A stretch of 64,000 bases of DNA from assembly GCA_016647705.1 (NCBI GenBank), contig CM028338.1, positions 35,531,176 through 35,595,175 on the forward strand. The letters are read 5' to 3'. Each line of letters begins with the position of its first letter. Position 1 is the stretch's first letter. A program made the translations under genes and the position numbers. Below the pieces are notes generated by a model, which did not search any database, was not told the origin of the DNA, and worked only from the letters and a program-made list of their open reading frames with translations. Positions 23,071-35,251 of the stretch are shown one piece after another. Source of the stretch: Eucommia ulmoides (taxonomy: Eukaryota > Streptophyta > Magnoliopsida > Garryales > Eucommiaceae).

Positions 23071-23563
23071 TTGCTTGAAAGGGTTATCGAGCGGGTGTAA
23101 AATTTAGGTTAAACATTAAAAAACCCTTAAATTAACTCATGTAGTAATATATCTGACATCTTATTCCAAGATTTATAAATTAATGGATATCTAATTTATG
23201 AGAGAGTTTAACCCCTCTTAATAAAAAAGAAAAAAGACTGGGGACACCGTCTTTAGTAATCATCCCTAGTTTTGGTGATTACTTTTGTTTTTATTAAAGA
23301 ATATATTTAATCACAAAATATACTTTACTTACTAAAGATCAAAATGAAAGTACTTTTTTATTTGCTTTACATTTAATTTTTAAATAAAAATAAAGAAAAT
23401 TATCGAAATATATTTATTTAAAAAAAAATTAATGTTAATTTAGATAGAGAGTAGGATGAGTTATTCACTTTGTTGATGAGATGTCTTATTCTAATTGGGC
23501 TAATCAAACATTTCCATACGGGAGAGTTCCACCAAATATTTTCTCCCTCCAACTAAGATTCTC

Positions 23564-23574
23564 TCTATATATGT
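23564..23574 (+). promoter_or_regulatory. Candidate TATA box of the deSI-like gene
   Basis: TCTATATATG lies about 170 bp upstream of the start codon and before a pyrimidine-rich leader (CACCTACTTCTTCTCCGG). Position and composition suit a plant core promoter, but no transcript evidence is available. Confidence 0.35.
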
Positions 23575-23742
23575 ACGTATGATAACTTCAACTTAATTCC
23601 GATATAAGCGGATAGTACGGCGCGCGTAGGCCGCAGGTGGTACCCGCCGGCGATATCCCCTGATTCATTCACCTACTTCTTCTCCGGCTCGTAATATACA
23701 AAGTCTGAGTGTCTACTTCGATCTCGATCGTTAGTTTTCAAA

Positions 23743-25328
23743 ATGGTTTTCAGAGTGAGTTCGAAGAAGAAGAGGAGTAGCGGATCAACGCCGGTGTACC
23801 TGAACGTTTACGATCTCAACTCAAAAGTTAACGGATACGCTTATTGGCTTGGCCTCGGCGCCTACCATTCCGGCGTTGAAGGTCAGAGCTCAATCTTGTG
23901 CTTGTTTTTTTCTCGAATCAGATCTGTCTTCAGAATGTAATCCAATTTACTTGCCGATTAAGCTAATTTGTTCTGGCACTTTATGCACGCTATCTGTTTC
24001 AGATTTGAACTGAGAATAGTTTAAATTCAAATTTAAAACCCAATTCTAGATTCTAAGGACTAAATAGAGTTGAATCAGTGACGAAATTTCAAATTTAAAC
24101 CGAAATCGGTGATTTTACAGTTTTCGATGTTCTGTTTTGGCAGTTCACGGTATTGAGTTTGCGTTTGGATTTCATGAAGATTCGACGACGGGGATTTTCG
24201 AAGTAGAGCCGAAGCAATGCGAGGGATTCGCGTTTAGGAAATCGATTCTGCTGGGATGGACGGAGATGGGATTGGAGGATGTAACAAAAGTGATGGAGGA
24301 GATCGGAGAAGAGTTCAAAGGGAACGCGTATAATATCGTCAAAAGGAACTGCAACCACTTCTGCAACGCCGCTTGCGTGAGGCTCGCTGGAAAACGGATT
24401 CCCGGTTGGGTTAACCGGCTCGCCAGAATTGGTAAGGTCTTATTTGGATATGCGTCTCTCTTTTTTCGGGAGTCCGTTTAAACAATATTCTGTGCTTAAA
24501 ATTTAAAAACAAATTTATGGATCTTCTTTTTTTTTTTTTTAATTTTTATAAAACAAAAAATAAAATAATATGACACAAAAAAATTTAGATAAAGAAATAA
24601 ATTTATTTTCTTATTACAAACCAAATATAAATTTTATTTCTATCTTTGATTTTTTTTTTTTTTTTGGGGGTTGGGTGGGGGGACCATGTTGCATTTGCTC
24701 ATTTTGGAGGGTAATGTATGGGATATAGATGGAAAATTGATATTGTGGCACTTAAAAAGGCGACCTTTCGTCAGTGTTTCTGTTTTCCAAATTAGGATAG
24801 AATAGGATTAGAATTCTGTTCCGTCTCAAGTATTTCGAAAATATAGACATGTTTACGACTATTGTTTTGAAATTGTTTTTTTAAATTTATGAGAACAGAA
24901 ACAAGAAACATATTTAGTTACAAAATTTGTTTTTTTTTTTCTTAAATATATGGTGACCGACGTGGTGGTAGTGGTGGGTATAATAATGAGAATAGTTTTA
25001 TGGGAGTGAATAGGAAATTAGGAATCAATTTTTTTTTTTATTTCTCAAATTTTTAAATATTTAAGAAATATGTTCCAAATTACCCTTAAAATTTTAAAAA
25101 CAAAAACATGTTTATGTATATTCATTCCAAAATTTTGAGAGCAAAAGCATGAATCAGGGAACGGAAAGAGTAAATTTTAGATTAACCCAAGTCTCTTTTC
25201 CTTGTTTGAATGTAGGATTGCTATGCCATTGCATGATTCCGGTGTCGTTGAATTCAACTAAAGTTCGTGACGATAAAAGGCAAGAAGAAAACAAGGTTTC
25301 CGAAGAGGAGAAAAAGGAAGTCCAATAG
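23743..25328 (+). CDS. deSI-like PPPDE-domain protease (desumoylating isopeptidase family)
   Basis: Three exons: 23743-23881, 24144-24431 and 25216-25328. Together they give 540 nt, encoding 179 aa plus stop. Both introns have GT...AG ends and the joins keep frame (V47 and G143 are split codons). The protein starts MVFRVSSKKKRSSGS. The PPPDE thiol-peptidase fold runs from about residue 17 (PVYLNVYDLNS) to about 140. The catalytic His is His42 in AYHSGVE and the catalytic Cys is Cys116 in KRNCNHFCN. FGFHEDSTTGIFEVEP and PGWVNRLARIG are typical of plant deSI-like proteins. A basic N-terminus and a charged lysine/glutamate-rich tail flank the domain. Family members cleave SUMO or ubiquitin-like conjugates, but the substrate here is unknown. 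Intron 2 (784 bp) contains a G-rich run. The gene appears intact. Confidence 0.92.
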
Positions 25329-25637
25329 TAATTTCATCTACTAATACTTATTCTTCGCCTTTGATTTTTGGTTCGAAGAGAGTGAAAACTTCACTCTTTG
25401 GATTTCCTTGTTGATGATGTTATAGGGTTAACAAGTTAAAGGGCAACATTTTTTGAATTTGTGAATGTGTTTAATTTTAATTTTAATTTGTAAAGCCAAT
25501 GTTGCTCTTGGTCTTTATTTTCCTTTGGCGTTGCTATAATTTTAAGCAAATTTTACTACCTCCTCAACAATTTTATTTTTTCTCGTATAAAATTACTAAT
25601 TAATGTCCACACGTACCAGCACACTTTAATTTACATC

Positions 25638-25675
<38 letters not shown>

Positions 25676-25788
25676 CGTTATTTAAGATAAATCATTGTAC
25701 TGATATAATTGAAGATAAAAATTTTAAATTTTGATAAAAATTATGAAGTACATTTATTGAGACTAACTTCTTCTTCTTTTTCTTCTTT

Positions 25789-25830
<42 letters not shown>

Positions 25831-26062
25831 TTACCGCTATTTAGACAAATATAAATTTTGGCCAATCAAATAGTGCCTCATAATATTAAATTATTCTACA
25901 TTAATATTTGCCAGCAAATTATAAATCGAAACATGTCTTATGGAGTCTAATTATACTGCCAAATCACAATAAAATGCATGTATAAACATTTATTGTAAAA
26001 TACACGTATTATTTTTTTTAAGTGAAATATCTATTATTTATCTCTAATAAATAAAGAGATAA

Positions 26063-26107
<45 letters not shown>

Positions 26108-29100
26108 TTTAATATTTATTTCTTGAAAATTAAGAGAGGCTAATTTGAATTTGAATTAATAACCACTTTTTAAGTAGGATCATCTCTCAAGCGTTTGTCC
26201 TCCATTGCAGCACTGAGTCAAGGGAAGTGCATGAATTCTTGGAAAAAAGCGGGAGCTTAGATGTAACTGAGAGTTTCGTTTGCTTTCGAGAAAAGCTTTA
26301 TGTTGAGGTCTTGGTTGGCCTCTTATTTTTAAACACTCGCCTTAGAAAAAATTAAGAGATAAATTAATTTAAATTTGATGTTTATCTTTTAAAAAATTGA
26401 GATAATAAAAGATAAATTTGAATTAACATTTCTCTCTTAAGAGATAAATTAATTGCATTTAAATTAATATTTATCTCTAAAAAAATAACAAATAAATTTG
26501 TTTGAATTTAAAATAATATTTATCTCTAGAAAATTAAGAGATATATTAATTTAAATTTCAAAACCCAATCCTATTACTTCATAAGTGTCTATGATTACCC
26601 TCATTCAATGGGAGGAGGAAAAATCTTAAACTTCCGAAGCTATCAATCAACTGTTTTTCTCCAACTATTTCAACAAATTCTTGAAGGTTTAAAGAATCAA
26701 TCAAGTCGTTCTTATAGTTCTTTACCGAATCTCACCATCCGGACCATTATCATGTTGGGAAAATTATACATAATTATATAAATTCAAGTTAAATAATTAT
26801 TCTGCCGCATCGGAATATAATGTATGAATATTAAGCCTCAATTTTTAAATTTTATTTATTCTGTCAATTCTCATTTGATATCAATAAATATTTTGGGACT
26901 ATTATAAAATAGCATTTCGTAAGCAACATTTGAAATTTTTCAATATCAATAATATTATCAAATAAATTTATTAGGAACATATTAAACACAATTTTTATTG
27001 AACCATGATTATATACAGTCTAATATTTCATCATATAAATTGATATAAGACATGTACTAAAGTAGTAATTTCCGAGACAATGTTTATATTCCCAATTTTA
27101 CAATTATATAAATAGTTTGGGAATTTTCAAATCAGTCAATTAGGGACTTTATATCGAGACAACATATTTATCTATACAACATATTTTCTAGTTTACCATC
27201 ATATAAATCTTCTAGGAATATAAGTTGAAGCAAAAAATATTTTCTTCTAATACAATAAGCAACTATAGAAATAATTTCATGAAAGTGGAATTTAATTTCG
27301 CATAATTTTCGATCAATTTTCGAAGCATCTATATATGGTAATAATATTTAGACATTTGTATTTTGAGACAATCAATAACGAAAATTTTCTAGACACCATT
27401 ATATATAAAATACATTAGGTATGCCAATTTATTGATATAAAATATTGCTTTATTTATATAGTTTTCAATATTTCTCGAAAGCCACATGATAATTCCAATA
27501 ATTGAAATTTGATTTTCAATAATTCAATTTTCCCTTTTAAAGCAACTTAATAATTTTATACGATGACAATAAAATTAACAATATGTTATCACATAATTAA
27601 AATTTAATCACAATTTAAAAATCTCGCTTAAAAATATTGTTTTAGTATTTAATAGTCCTACTAATAGAAATCACATTTTTTTGTGACTAGTAGCATGCTA
27701 CTAAGAACTATTTAACGCAATGAGCAGATGTCTTATTACTACTTGAAACCATTTTAAAATGAAAAATTGGTCAGTAGTCCAATATCTACTAGGAACCAAT
27801 TTTTAATATATAGTTTATAGATTTATGTAACTCTTATTATAATATTAAGTACTCATTCTTACACCTATATATAGTGTATAAATTTATATAACTCTTATTA
27901 TAATATTAAATACTCATAATATTATAATTTATAAATTCACTACTAATTCAAATAAATATTATTGTAACATATATATATATATATATATTTATACTGGAAT
28001 TCACAAAGTCATTTTAATAAATTTTATAATTTAACCACAATAATAATCTTTCATAAATATGTAATTAGTACACATAATTATAACCATTATATATTAATAA
28101 TTATTTTACTAAATAAAATAATATAATTTTTAATAAATAAAATATTTAATTTTAAATTATTTTTCTAACACTTTGTGTCTCCTTATGTGTTCCCGACACA
28201 CTAATGCCCACATCATCAATTCCACCCTTCCATTTTTTTGAGTTTCAAAATATTTTTTAGTAGTACCAATTGTATAAAAAAATCTCAATTTTGATTCAAT
28301 CCCTTTATCGATTATTTTTTGGAATAATATTTTAGTTTTACAAATAATTTAAGTATATAAAAAAAATTATTATTGAAATATTAAAGGTCTCGTTTTTTAA
28401 TTTTGCTCAGGGACTTCGATTTTTCAGGTTCGGTTTTGTTGGGCGGTATCAATTTGAATTATGAAAATTCTCTACCTTCTCACTCACGAATCACGGGATC
28501 ATCAGTCTTCTAACACTCAATTCTTATAATCTTTGTCAATTGTTTCGCGTGTACAACGAGATTGCGAGGGGATGAATGTTAAGATTTTGTATATATTTTC
28601 AGACTTTCTAAAATAAAATATTAATCAAATGAGTTAATCTGCAATCATAACATGGTTTCAATTTAAATCCTTTTGGCATATTGTTAACCAATATATGAGG
28701 TGGAAAGTCACTTAGATTTGTACTTGGTCGACAAAAAATATTTTCTTTTTCCACTAATTATTTGCAGGTCACACACAATCAAATAAATCTAATTTTGAGG
28801 ATTTTGGTCAATAATCCATAATTTAAAAAATTTAGCACATAAAATCCAATTTTTTTTTTTTTTGCCTTTTATACAAACCCCAATAAATCTATTTTGGACA
28901 AAAATATCCTTATTTTTCATTAATTTTTTTTTAAAAAAAATTGACACATTTTTCATCTTTTACAACTTAGGAAAAAAATGTCATTTCAATTTCAAAACGA
29001 AAACAATTAATGATATGAAAAATCCCGCGATATTCAAATCATACAATTGGTTACTATTAAAAATCAATAAAAAAACAAAATAATTTGGACCTATTATAAA

Positions 29101-29407
29101 AAATAAAATAAAAAAATAAATCACGAAACAAACTTACTAATTTGTTGGACGAGACGCATATAAAATCCTAAAATTCGGTACCCATCTAAAAAAAACATTT
29201 AATTGAACCTTGAAAAATCTAAGAGGATATATGCTTTGGGAAAGTATGTTTTGGTATAACAACTTTTGATCAAGAACGTGTTTTTTCTTCTCTTTTTGTT
29301 ACCAAACACATCGACATCACTGACCTATTGCTCCCAGCTTTACTAACAATTATTATTATTATTACTGGTGCCACTTTTAAAGTCTTCAAGGGTAAATGAT
29401 TTTCCAA
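25329..29407. other. Long AT-rich intergenic region without a gene
   Basis: Begins with the likely 3' UTR of the deSI-like gene. Long homopolymers stand at about 25643-25671 (A), 25790-25829 (T) and 26070-26105 (A). Degenerate units with TTTATCTCT...AAATTAAGAGATAAATTAATTT recur roughly every 60 bp between about 26030 and 26560. A unit of about 60 bp (TTATGTAACTCTTATTATAATATTAAGTACTCAT) is duplicated near 27818 and 27877. An AT run lies near 27969-27987. I see no coding region or recognisable transposon ends. Confidence 0.5.
26030..26560. repeat. Degenerate ~60-bp repeat built on GAGATAAATTAATTTAAAT
   Basis: Several partly inverted copies of AATATTTATCTCT(A)GAAAATTAAGAGATAAATTAA alternate through the region. 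Each can form a small hairpin (TATCTCT/AGAGATA). Spacing is irregular, so a satellite fragment or a decayed MITE cluster are both possible. Confidence 0.45.
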
Positions 29408-29739
29408 AGTCCCATTAGGGCTGGTCATGGATATGAGGCCCCACCTAATCGCTCTCCTTTTTACTTTTTTAGGGCAGGGGTTTGATTTTTGAACCCATAG
29501 ATAACACTAGAGAGTAGAGATCCAAAATTTAAGTCCCTTTTTAGACTCACAGTTGAGCATGACCATTTTTGTTCGGTCCGACTCCACCATTTATTTTAGG
29601 GGCATGTACCATCAACTCTCAAAATGCGAAAAAAATTACCGATCAAATTTATCTTTTTTTTTTATTTGCACCATTAGCTCATTTTGCCTTTTTTTTTTTT
29701 TTTTTTTTTACCAAAATACCCTTCATATGTAACTTTCAA

Positions 29740-30830
29740 TGCTAATCTCAAAACACATGATTTTTTTTGTAATTCCTGATATTGTAAAATTAATATTTTT
29801 ACATTACATTAATCAGTAAAATGTACTCTTTTTTACGATAAGCTAATCATATTTTTTGGACATATGTATCGTATTATATGTGGATATTAAATGTAACATC
29901 AATTGTTTTCTTACTTTATGTGTGCAAAATAAAATTCATATGATATTGCATTTAACATCTGTGGATGTTGAATTTAACATCAATTATTCTTATATTTTCA
30001 TGGATCATATTATGTGTGGATGTTACATTTAACACATGTGAATGTTGAATGTTGTGGTGAATGTAACATCAATTGTTCTCTTGTTTTATGTATCCACGGT
30101 TAAAAATTATATGATGTTATATTCAACACATGTAGATGTTGAATGTAACATCAATTACGTTTGTCTTACTACAATTTTTCTCTTCTCTCTGCAAGAAACT
30201 GCAAATTGCATAGTACAAGTGTAAATAGTCAAAATATAAGAAAATATCTCACAGTTGTAACGCACAAGATGACAAGATAATCACTTCATCTTCGCAAATC
30301 GTGATCGCTGATTTTCATCAAAATCTCTACTAACAACTAAAAGTTTCCCCAAAACTCTTTCTCTCTCTCAAACTTTGCTAGTAATGGTGGTCGCGCTTCA
30401 ACAAAGTCTGAAACTTCATAGCTCAAAAACGCTAACCAAAGATACAAGCCCTAGCAATTTTCTCCAACAACTGTTCGACTCAGGTGGTGGAGAAGTCGGA
30501 TTTGGACGGCAACAGTGGGGAAGGCGTCGGATCTGGACGACGACGGTGGGAGTGCATTGTTGCAAAGGCGTTGGCGATAGCGGCAAGGAAGACGTCTGCA
30601 AATCGATTAAAGACGTCTACGAGAGGGCATTTCAGTACGTCCCTTGCCGTTTTTTGAAACAAGAGTTTTCAATGCAAGAAAAGGCTGCGATGAGAGTTTT
30701 CAGTGCAAGAAAAGGTCGACGATGGGAATTGTCATTGCAAGAAAAGGCGGATGGGTTTAAACGGTGTACAGTAAATGTTTTTGGGAGTAAATGGTAGTTT
30801 TCCGTTTATTTTATATATAAACAATTAAGG
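29740..30830. repeat. Repeat rich in GTAACATCAATTGTT-like units
   Basis: Units such as GAATGTAACATCAATTGTTCT and ATTCAACACATGTAGATGTT recur at about 29885-30160. Further right (30660-30760) a unit of about 27 bp with GTGCAAGAAAAGG is repeated three times. A 140-residue frame at 30375-30797 lies here, but it resembles no family I know and is probably fortuitous. Confidence 0.4.
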
Positions 30831-31338
30831 TTCTTTGAATGTATTTTTTTTGTTGAATTATAATTAATTAAGGGATATTTATTATTTAGTCCTCAAAAGA
30901 TATACAAATCATAAAATAGAACCCCCACTACTAAAATAAAGTTTTTAGTCACCAGAGATGTTTTAGAAAATAGTCCTTTGTTTTTTGACCATTTTTTCCC
31001 CATAGTTTATATAAAATATCATTCTGTAAAATATAATAAGATGTGAACATTCATATTTTTATTTTGATATTTATAAACATTTGGATACATGTTAACACCT
31101 GATTGTATTATCGTGAATGTTCACATTTTTTATGTGAATAATTATATTCTTTTGTTATGTTCGTACGTTTTTCTATTTTAAGTTATTTTGTTATATTTAC
31201 AAAACTACAAAAAATAATATTTACATTATTTTGTTATGAACATTCATACTACTACATAAAATTGTTGTGAATATTCAAGAGGGAAAAATGTAAAAACAAC
31301 TAAAAACAACAAATCAAAACATTGAAAATAAACCCTAA

Positions 31339-32459
31339 CGGTATGTTTGGTTGGACGGAATGGAATGAGGGTGGAATAGAATGGAAAAAATAATGGAATG
31401 AGAGAAGTAATGGAATGGAATTGTGAATGGAATCACTATTCCATTCTCTTGTTTGGTTGGTATGGAATGAAAGAAAGAATGGAATAGTGAAATATAGTAA
31501 AATTTTCATTTTGCCCTTATAAAATTATTATTCCATTATCTTCTTGATTGGTTATAATAAAATTTGATTATATTTCACTATTTTATTTCTTTCCTCATTT
31601 TATTATATTTCACTATTCAACTCAATTTTAAGTTTTTGTTCTCTAATTTCTATTTTTGTTCTCAATTTTCAGTTTCTATTATTTAATTTCTGTTTTTGTT
31701 CTCAATTTTCAGTTTCCTTTTTCAATTTTCCGTTCTCTAATTTTCTATTTTTTGTTCTCAATTTTCAATTTATGTTCTCAATTTTCTGTTTTTATTCTCA
31801 ATTTTCGGTTTCCGTTCTCAATTTTTTATTATCTAATTTTATGTTTTTGTTCTTAATTTTCTGTTTTTATTCTCAATTTTCAATTTCTATTCTCTAATTT
31901 TATATTTTTGTTCTCAATTTTCAAATTTCGTTCTCAATTTTTCGTTCTCTAATTTTATATTTTTGTTCTTAATTTTCAATTTATGTTCTCAATTTTCTGT
32001 TCTCTAATTTTATGTTTTTATTCTCAATTTTTAATTTATGTTCTCAATTTCTTGTTCTCTAATTTTCTATTTTTGTTCTCAATTTTCAGTTTATGTTTTC
32101 AATTTTTTGTTTCTATTCTCAATTTTCAGTTTCTGTTATCAATTTTCTAGTTTTGTTCTCAATTTTTTATTCTCAATTTTGTATTTCTATTCCCAACTTT
32201 CTGTTCTCTAATTTCAATTTATGTTCTCTAATTTCTATTTTTGTTCTTAATTTTCAAGGGTTTAATTACAAGAGCTATCATGTAATTTAATATATTGATT
32301 TTATTGGGTTGAAATTTCATTCCACCCCATCTCAAATGGAATCCCATTCCATCCAATTTCATTCCAAGTGATTCCATTGGAGAACCAAACAACGAAATAG
32401 GAATCGAGGGCGGAATGCGATTCCATTCCGCCCTCGATTCCATCCAACCAAACATGCCG
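31339..32459. mobile_element. Harbinger/Tourist-like MITE with pyrimidine-rich repeat core
   Basis: Ends CGGTATGTTTGGTTGGA and CGGCATGTTTGGTTGGA (right, reverse complement) match at 16 of 17 positions. They are flanked by the 3-bp target duplication TAA (31336-31338 and 32460-32462). Subterminal GGAATGGAATGAGGG and its inverse follow. The centre (about 31630-32250) is a degenerate array of a roughly 20-bp unit around TTTTGTTCTCAATTTTCAG. No transposase. The MITE is nested inside the unclassified 30.87-33.31 kb repeat. Confidence 0.88.
31630..32250 (+). repeat. Pyrimidine-rich short-unit array (TTCTCAATTTTC...)
   Basis: More than 25 imperfect copies of TTTTGTTCTCAATTTTCAGTT or TTTTGTTCTCTAATTTTC-like units give about 600 bp of strongly strand-asymmetric (T/C-rich) sequence. 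Open frames through it are F/S/L-rich artefacts. Confidence 0.8.
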
Positions 32460-33351
32460 TAAGATCAACAAAAACAAATCGGGATGAACATTTACCAAAC
32501 TACAATAAACATTCAAGAAAAAAATGAATGAAAAACATTGAAAAAAACTAAGATCAACGAGAAACTAATCCGTGTGAATATTTAATCAAACGACATGAAC
32601 ATTCACCGAACCACAAACACGGTATGAACATTCACAATTATTTACACTACTATTTTAAATAAATGTGGATATTTAGGGGAAAAGTGTAAAAAGTTAAAAA
32701 ATCAACATGACTAAATCAACCAGACAGAAGGCAAATAGCGACGATTGTTCCAAATGAACGACGGTGCTTATTTCCAAGGCGACAATTGTTCCAGATCTAG
32801 AAAATTCTAGATCGACAAATTCCAGATTTGAGAGAGAGTGAGAGAGGGGGGGAGGGCGACGGTCTAGGTTCCATGGCGACAGTGATTCGCGGCTGAGAGA
32901 GAGAGGGCTGGTGTGGAGACTACGACAACTGCGCGTTGGCGAACACCATCAGTTAGATTCAGATCATCAGTTTGGTAAACTTCATCCTCGACTCTGACTG
33001 CTTGCCACTATTTTATCTATACCATTGGACCACACTGCAACCTCGGCCAAAAGGTCGCATCACAGTCGGCGATTATTCTAGATTTTTGCATGTATGTGTG
33101 TGAGAGAGAGAGAAAGCGATGGTCAGCGGTTCCACGATGGCGATGATTCGCTGCTCGGAAAGAGAGAGAGAGAGCGGGCCTGCAAAATGATGACAAAGAA
33201 TAGGGTTTCTCCATTATATACACATGACACATTCACCACTTGTTAAGAACTAAATACTAACAATATTTTAAAAAAATGACTAAATTACAACACAACTTTT
33301 TAAAAAGACTTTTAAATAAGGGTAAACCTTAATGGGAATTAATAGAAAATT

Positions 33352-33650
33352 ATGATGTATGTATTTTATTTTTGGTGTAGATGATTGTATTTTTATTTAG
33401 TGTGAAATATGGATGAATGTTTTTTATTTTTTAGTTGATGAAAATTAATATTGGTAAGTACTAGTTACTATGAATTAATGTATTTTATGATTTTTATTTG
33501 TTATTTTAGATGATTGTATTTTTTTTTAGTGTGAAATAAGGATGAATGTTTTTTTATTTTTTAGTTGATGAAAATTAATATTGGTAAGTACTAGTTACTA
33601 TGAATTAATGTATTTTATGATTTTTATTTGTTATTTTAGTGATTATTTTT
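33352..33650. repeat. 130-bp tandem repeat (about 2.2 copies)
   Basis: The unit with GATGATTGTATTTTT, GTGTGAAATA(T/A)GGATGAATG and TTGGTAAGTACTAGTTACTATG occurs at about 33380 and 33509. A third partial copy of its end reaches 33650. The two full copies are nearly identical, so the duplication is recent. Confidence 0.85.
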
Positions 33651-33819
33651 TAAATTATAAAAAATAAAAAATAGGGTCGGGCATACTATTTAGCCGGACT
33701 TGGATTTGATTTCTTTTTACCACCGAGGAACTTGGACAGAATAATAAGGCCCGATGATAGGATCGGTCTCAGTCTCGGTCTCGGCTTACGCCCAGCCCAT
33801 GACCATCCCTAACGCCCAT

Positions 33820-35072
33820 TATAGAATGTTTCGTTAGTGTTTTTTTTTTTTTTTTTTTCATTTATCATGGGAGGAAGTTAGAATAAAAGTGAAAGGAACA
33901 CGCTATTGACACTCTTAAAATATTGGGTTATTCGGTAACAGATCCCTTATTTCACCCTTAATTTTTAAAAAAAATTCCAGAGGCAAAAACAATTTGTGTT
34001 TTAGTCTCGCCTATTTAAAAAATGTGCAAGCCCATTACATGCGTCTGCACACGTGCGGTTACATGTAACAATTTTGTGTGTATATTTTTGTTAGATGTAA
34101 CAAATATTATTGTATTTTGCAACATGTAACTAATTTGTGTGTAAAAATTTGTTAGATATAACAAAAATTACACAAAATGCATACAAATATATGTAATTAA
34201 TATTAAACTAATTTTTGTGTGTAATATTTGTTAAATGTCACAAATATTACACAAATATATGTAATTATATAATGTAACTAACATTACATAAGTACATGTA
34301 ACAAAAATTACAGAGATATATGTAAAAATATAACAATTATTAAATTGTAACTAATATTCACTATAATACGAATTTACTCACCAAGTTTTCCCTACAATCC
34401 TTATAATACGAGACTAAAACTCAAGCAAAATCTAACTTAAGGGACTAAATTAAAATTTATATCTTAAGCGGAACTTTTTAAAAATTAACTCTATTATTTG
34501 GGATTTCCGATCAATTAACCCTAAAATATTCACTTACTTGCACTCCAAAGCTATGCTGAACTGAACCGCAACACATTAAAAAATAAAAATAAAATAGTAT
34601 CATAATAACACATACAACTTTCCTTTTCCGTTTTTCATATTTCTGTTTTATGTCTGAAGTTGCAAGTGAAAATATACATAGAAAGTAGAACAAATGTCTC
34701 CATATATGAGTTTACAAGGATTCCTGCAAGAAAATATTTTGACAATAAAGACCAGTCCCATTCATCCTCTCTAATCAACTAGAAAAAAAAAAAACAAAGC
34801 AATTTCAACAACCAAACAGGAAAAAGAAAAAGGGAAATGCTATTGGCACTCCATAATGTCCATTTGCACTGCAATTACATTATTATTGTGAGATATAAAT
34901 ACTGAAACTGGAGTGCAATGTGACATATTGGGATTGACAATAGGGTTTCTCAAAGAAATAGATACTAAACAAAAAGAGAGAAAATGACACATTGAGTTGG
35001 TGGACTGAAAAAAGGGAGAAAAAGAGAGAGAGAGAGAGAGAATCACATGGTCAATGGAACGAACAATTCTAA
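33820..35072. other. AT-rich intergenic region downstream of the DCN1-like gene
   Basis: Between 34050 and 34350 units like GTAACTAATTTGTGTGTAA and GTTAGATGTAACAAATATTAC recur irregularly. A GA microsatellite stands at about 35020-35040. No coding region is supportable. Confidence 0.5.
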
Positions 35073-35184
35073 GTAACTGTTTGGAGAAATCAAAACCGCG
35101 GTTTTGAAATGTCGGAAATCAATTGATTTATCAGATTTCAAAACTGCAGTTCGAGAGTTTTCAAACTGTACACCAAACAGGTAC
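35073..35184. mobile_element. Small Tourist-like MITE
   Basis: Ends GTAACTGTTTGG and GTACCTGTTTGG (right, reverse complement) are flanked by TAA on both sides (35070-35072 and 35185-35187). The 112-bp body is nearly palindromic (CAAAACCGCGGTTTTG and ATCAATTGAT), as in foldback MITEs. It lies about 70 bp past the stop codon of the DCN1-like gene, possibly in its 3' UTR. Confidence 0.7.
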
Positions 35185-35251
35185 TAAAGCAGATATTTGA
35201 AAGTACCTACTCGAGGAAGAAACAAACAAATTTTCCAAACTTCTAGTAAGC

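Larger units (their letters stand above)
29416..33811. mobile_element. hAT-bounded composite block
   Basis: TAGGGCTGGTCATGG at the left and TAGGGATGGTCATGG at the right (reverse complement) match at 14 of 15 bases. The adjacent 8-mers AGTCCCAT (29408-29415) and ACGCCCAT (33812-33819) match at 6 of 8, as for an aged hAT target duplication. About 200 bp at each end (GGCCC, CCGACTCC / CGGTCTCAG, GGCCCGATG) have the composition of a small hAT element. The 4-kb interior is made of other repeats, including a nested Harbinger-like MITE, and no hAT transposase is visible. It is probably a small hAT MITE split by later insertions. Confidence 0.55.

Noticed and set aside
27650-27790. Possible foldback element around GTGACTAGTAGCATGCTACTAAG
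   Set aside because: Local palindromes are present but no terminal repeats or target duplication could be identified.
30375-30797. 140-residue frame starting MLVMVVALQQ
   Set aside because: It contains an internal DNA repeat (GTGCAAGAAAAGG three times), lies in a repeat block and resembles no family I know. No splice or promoter context supports it.
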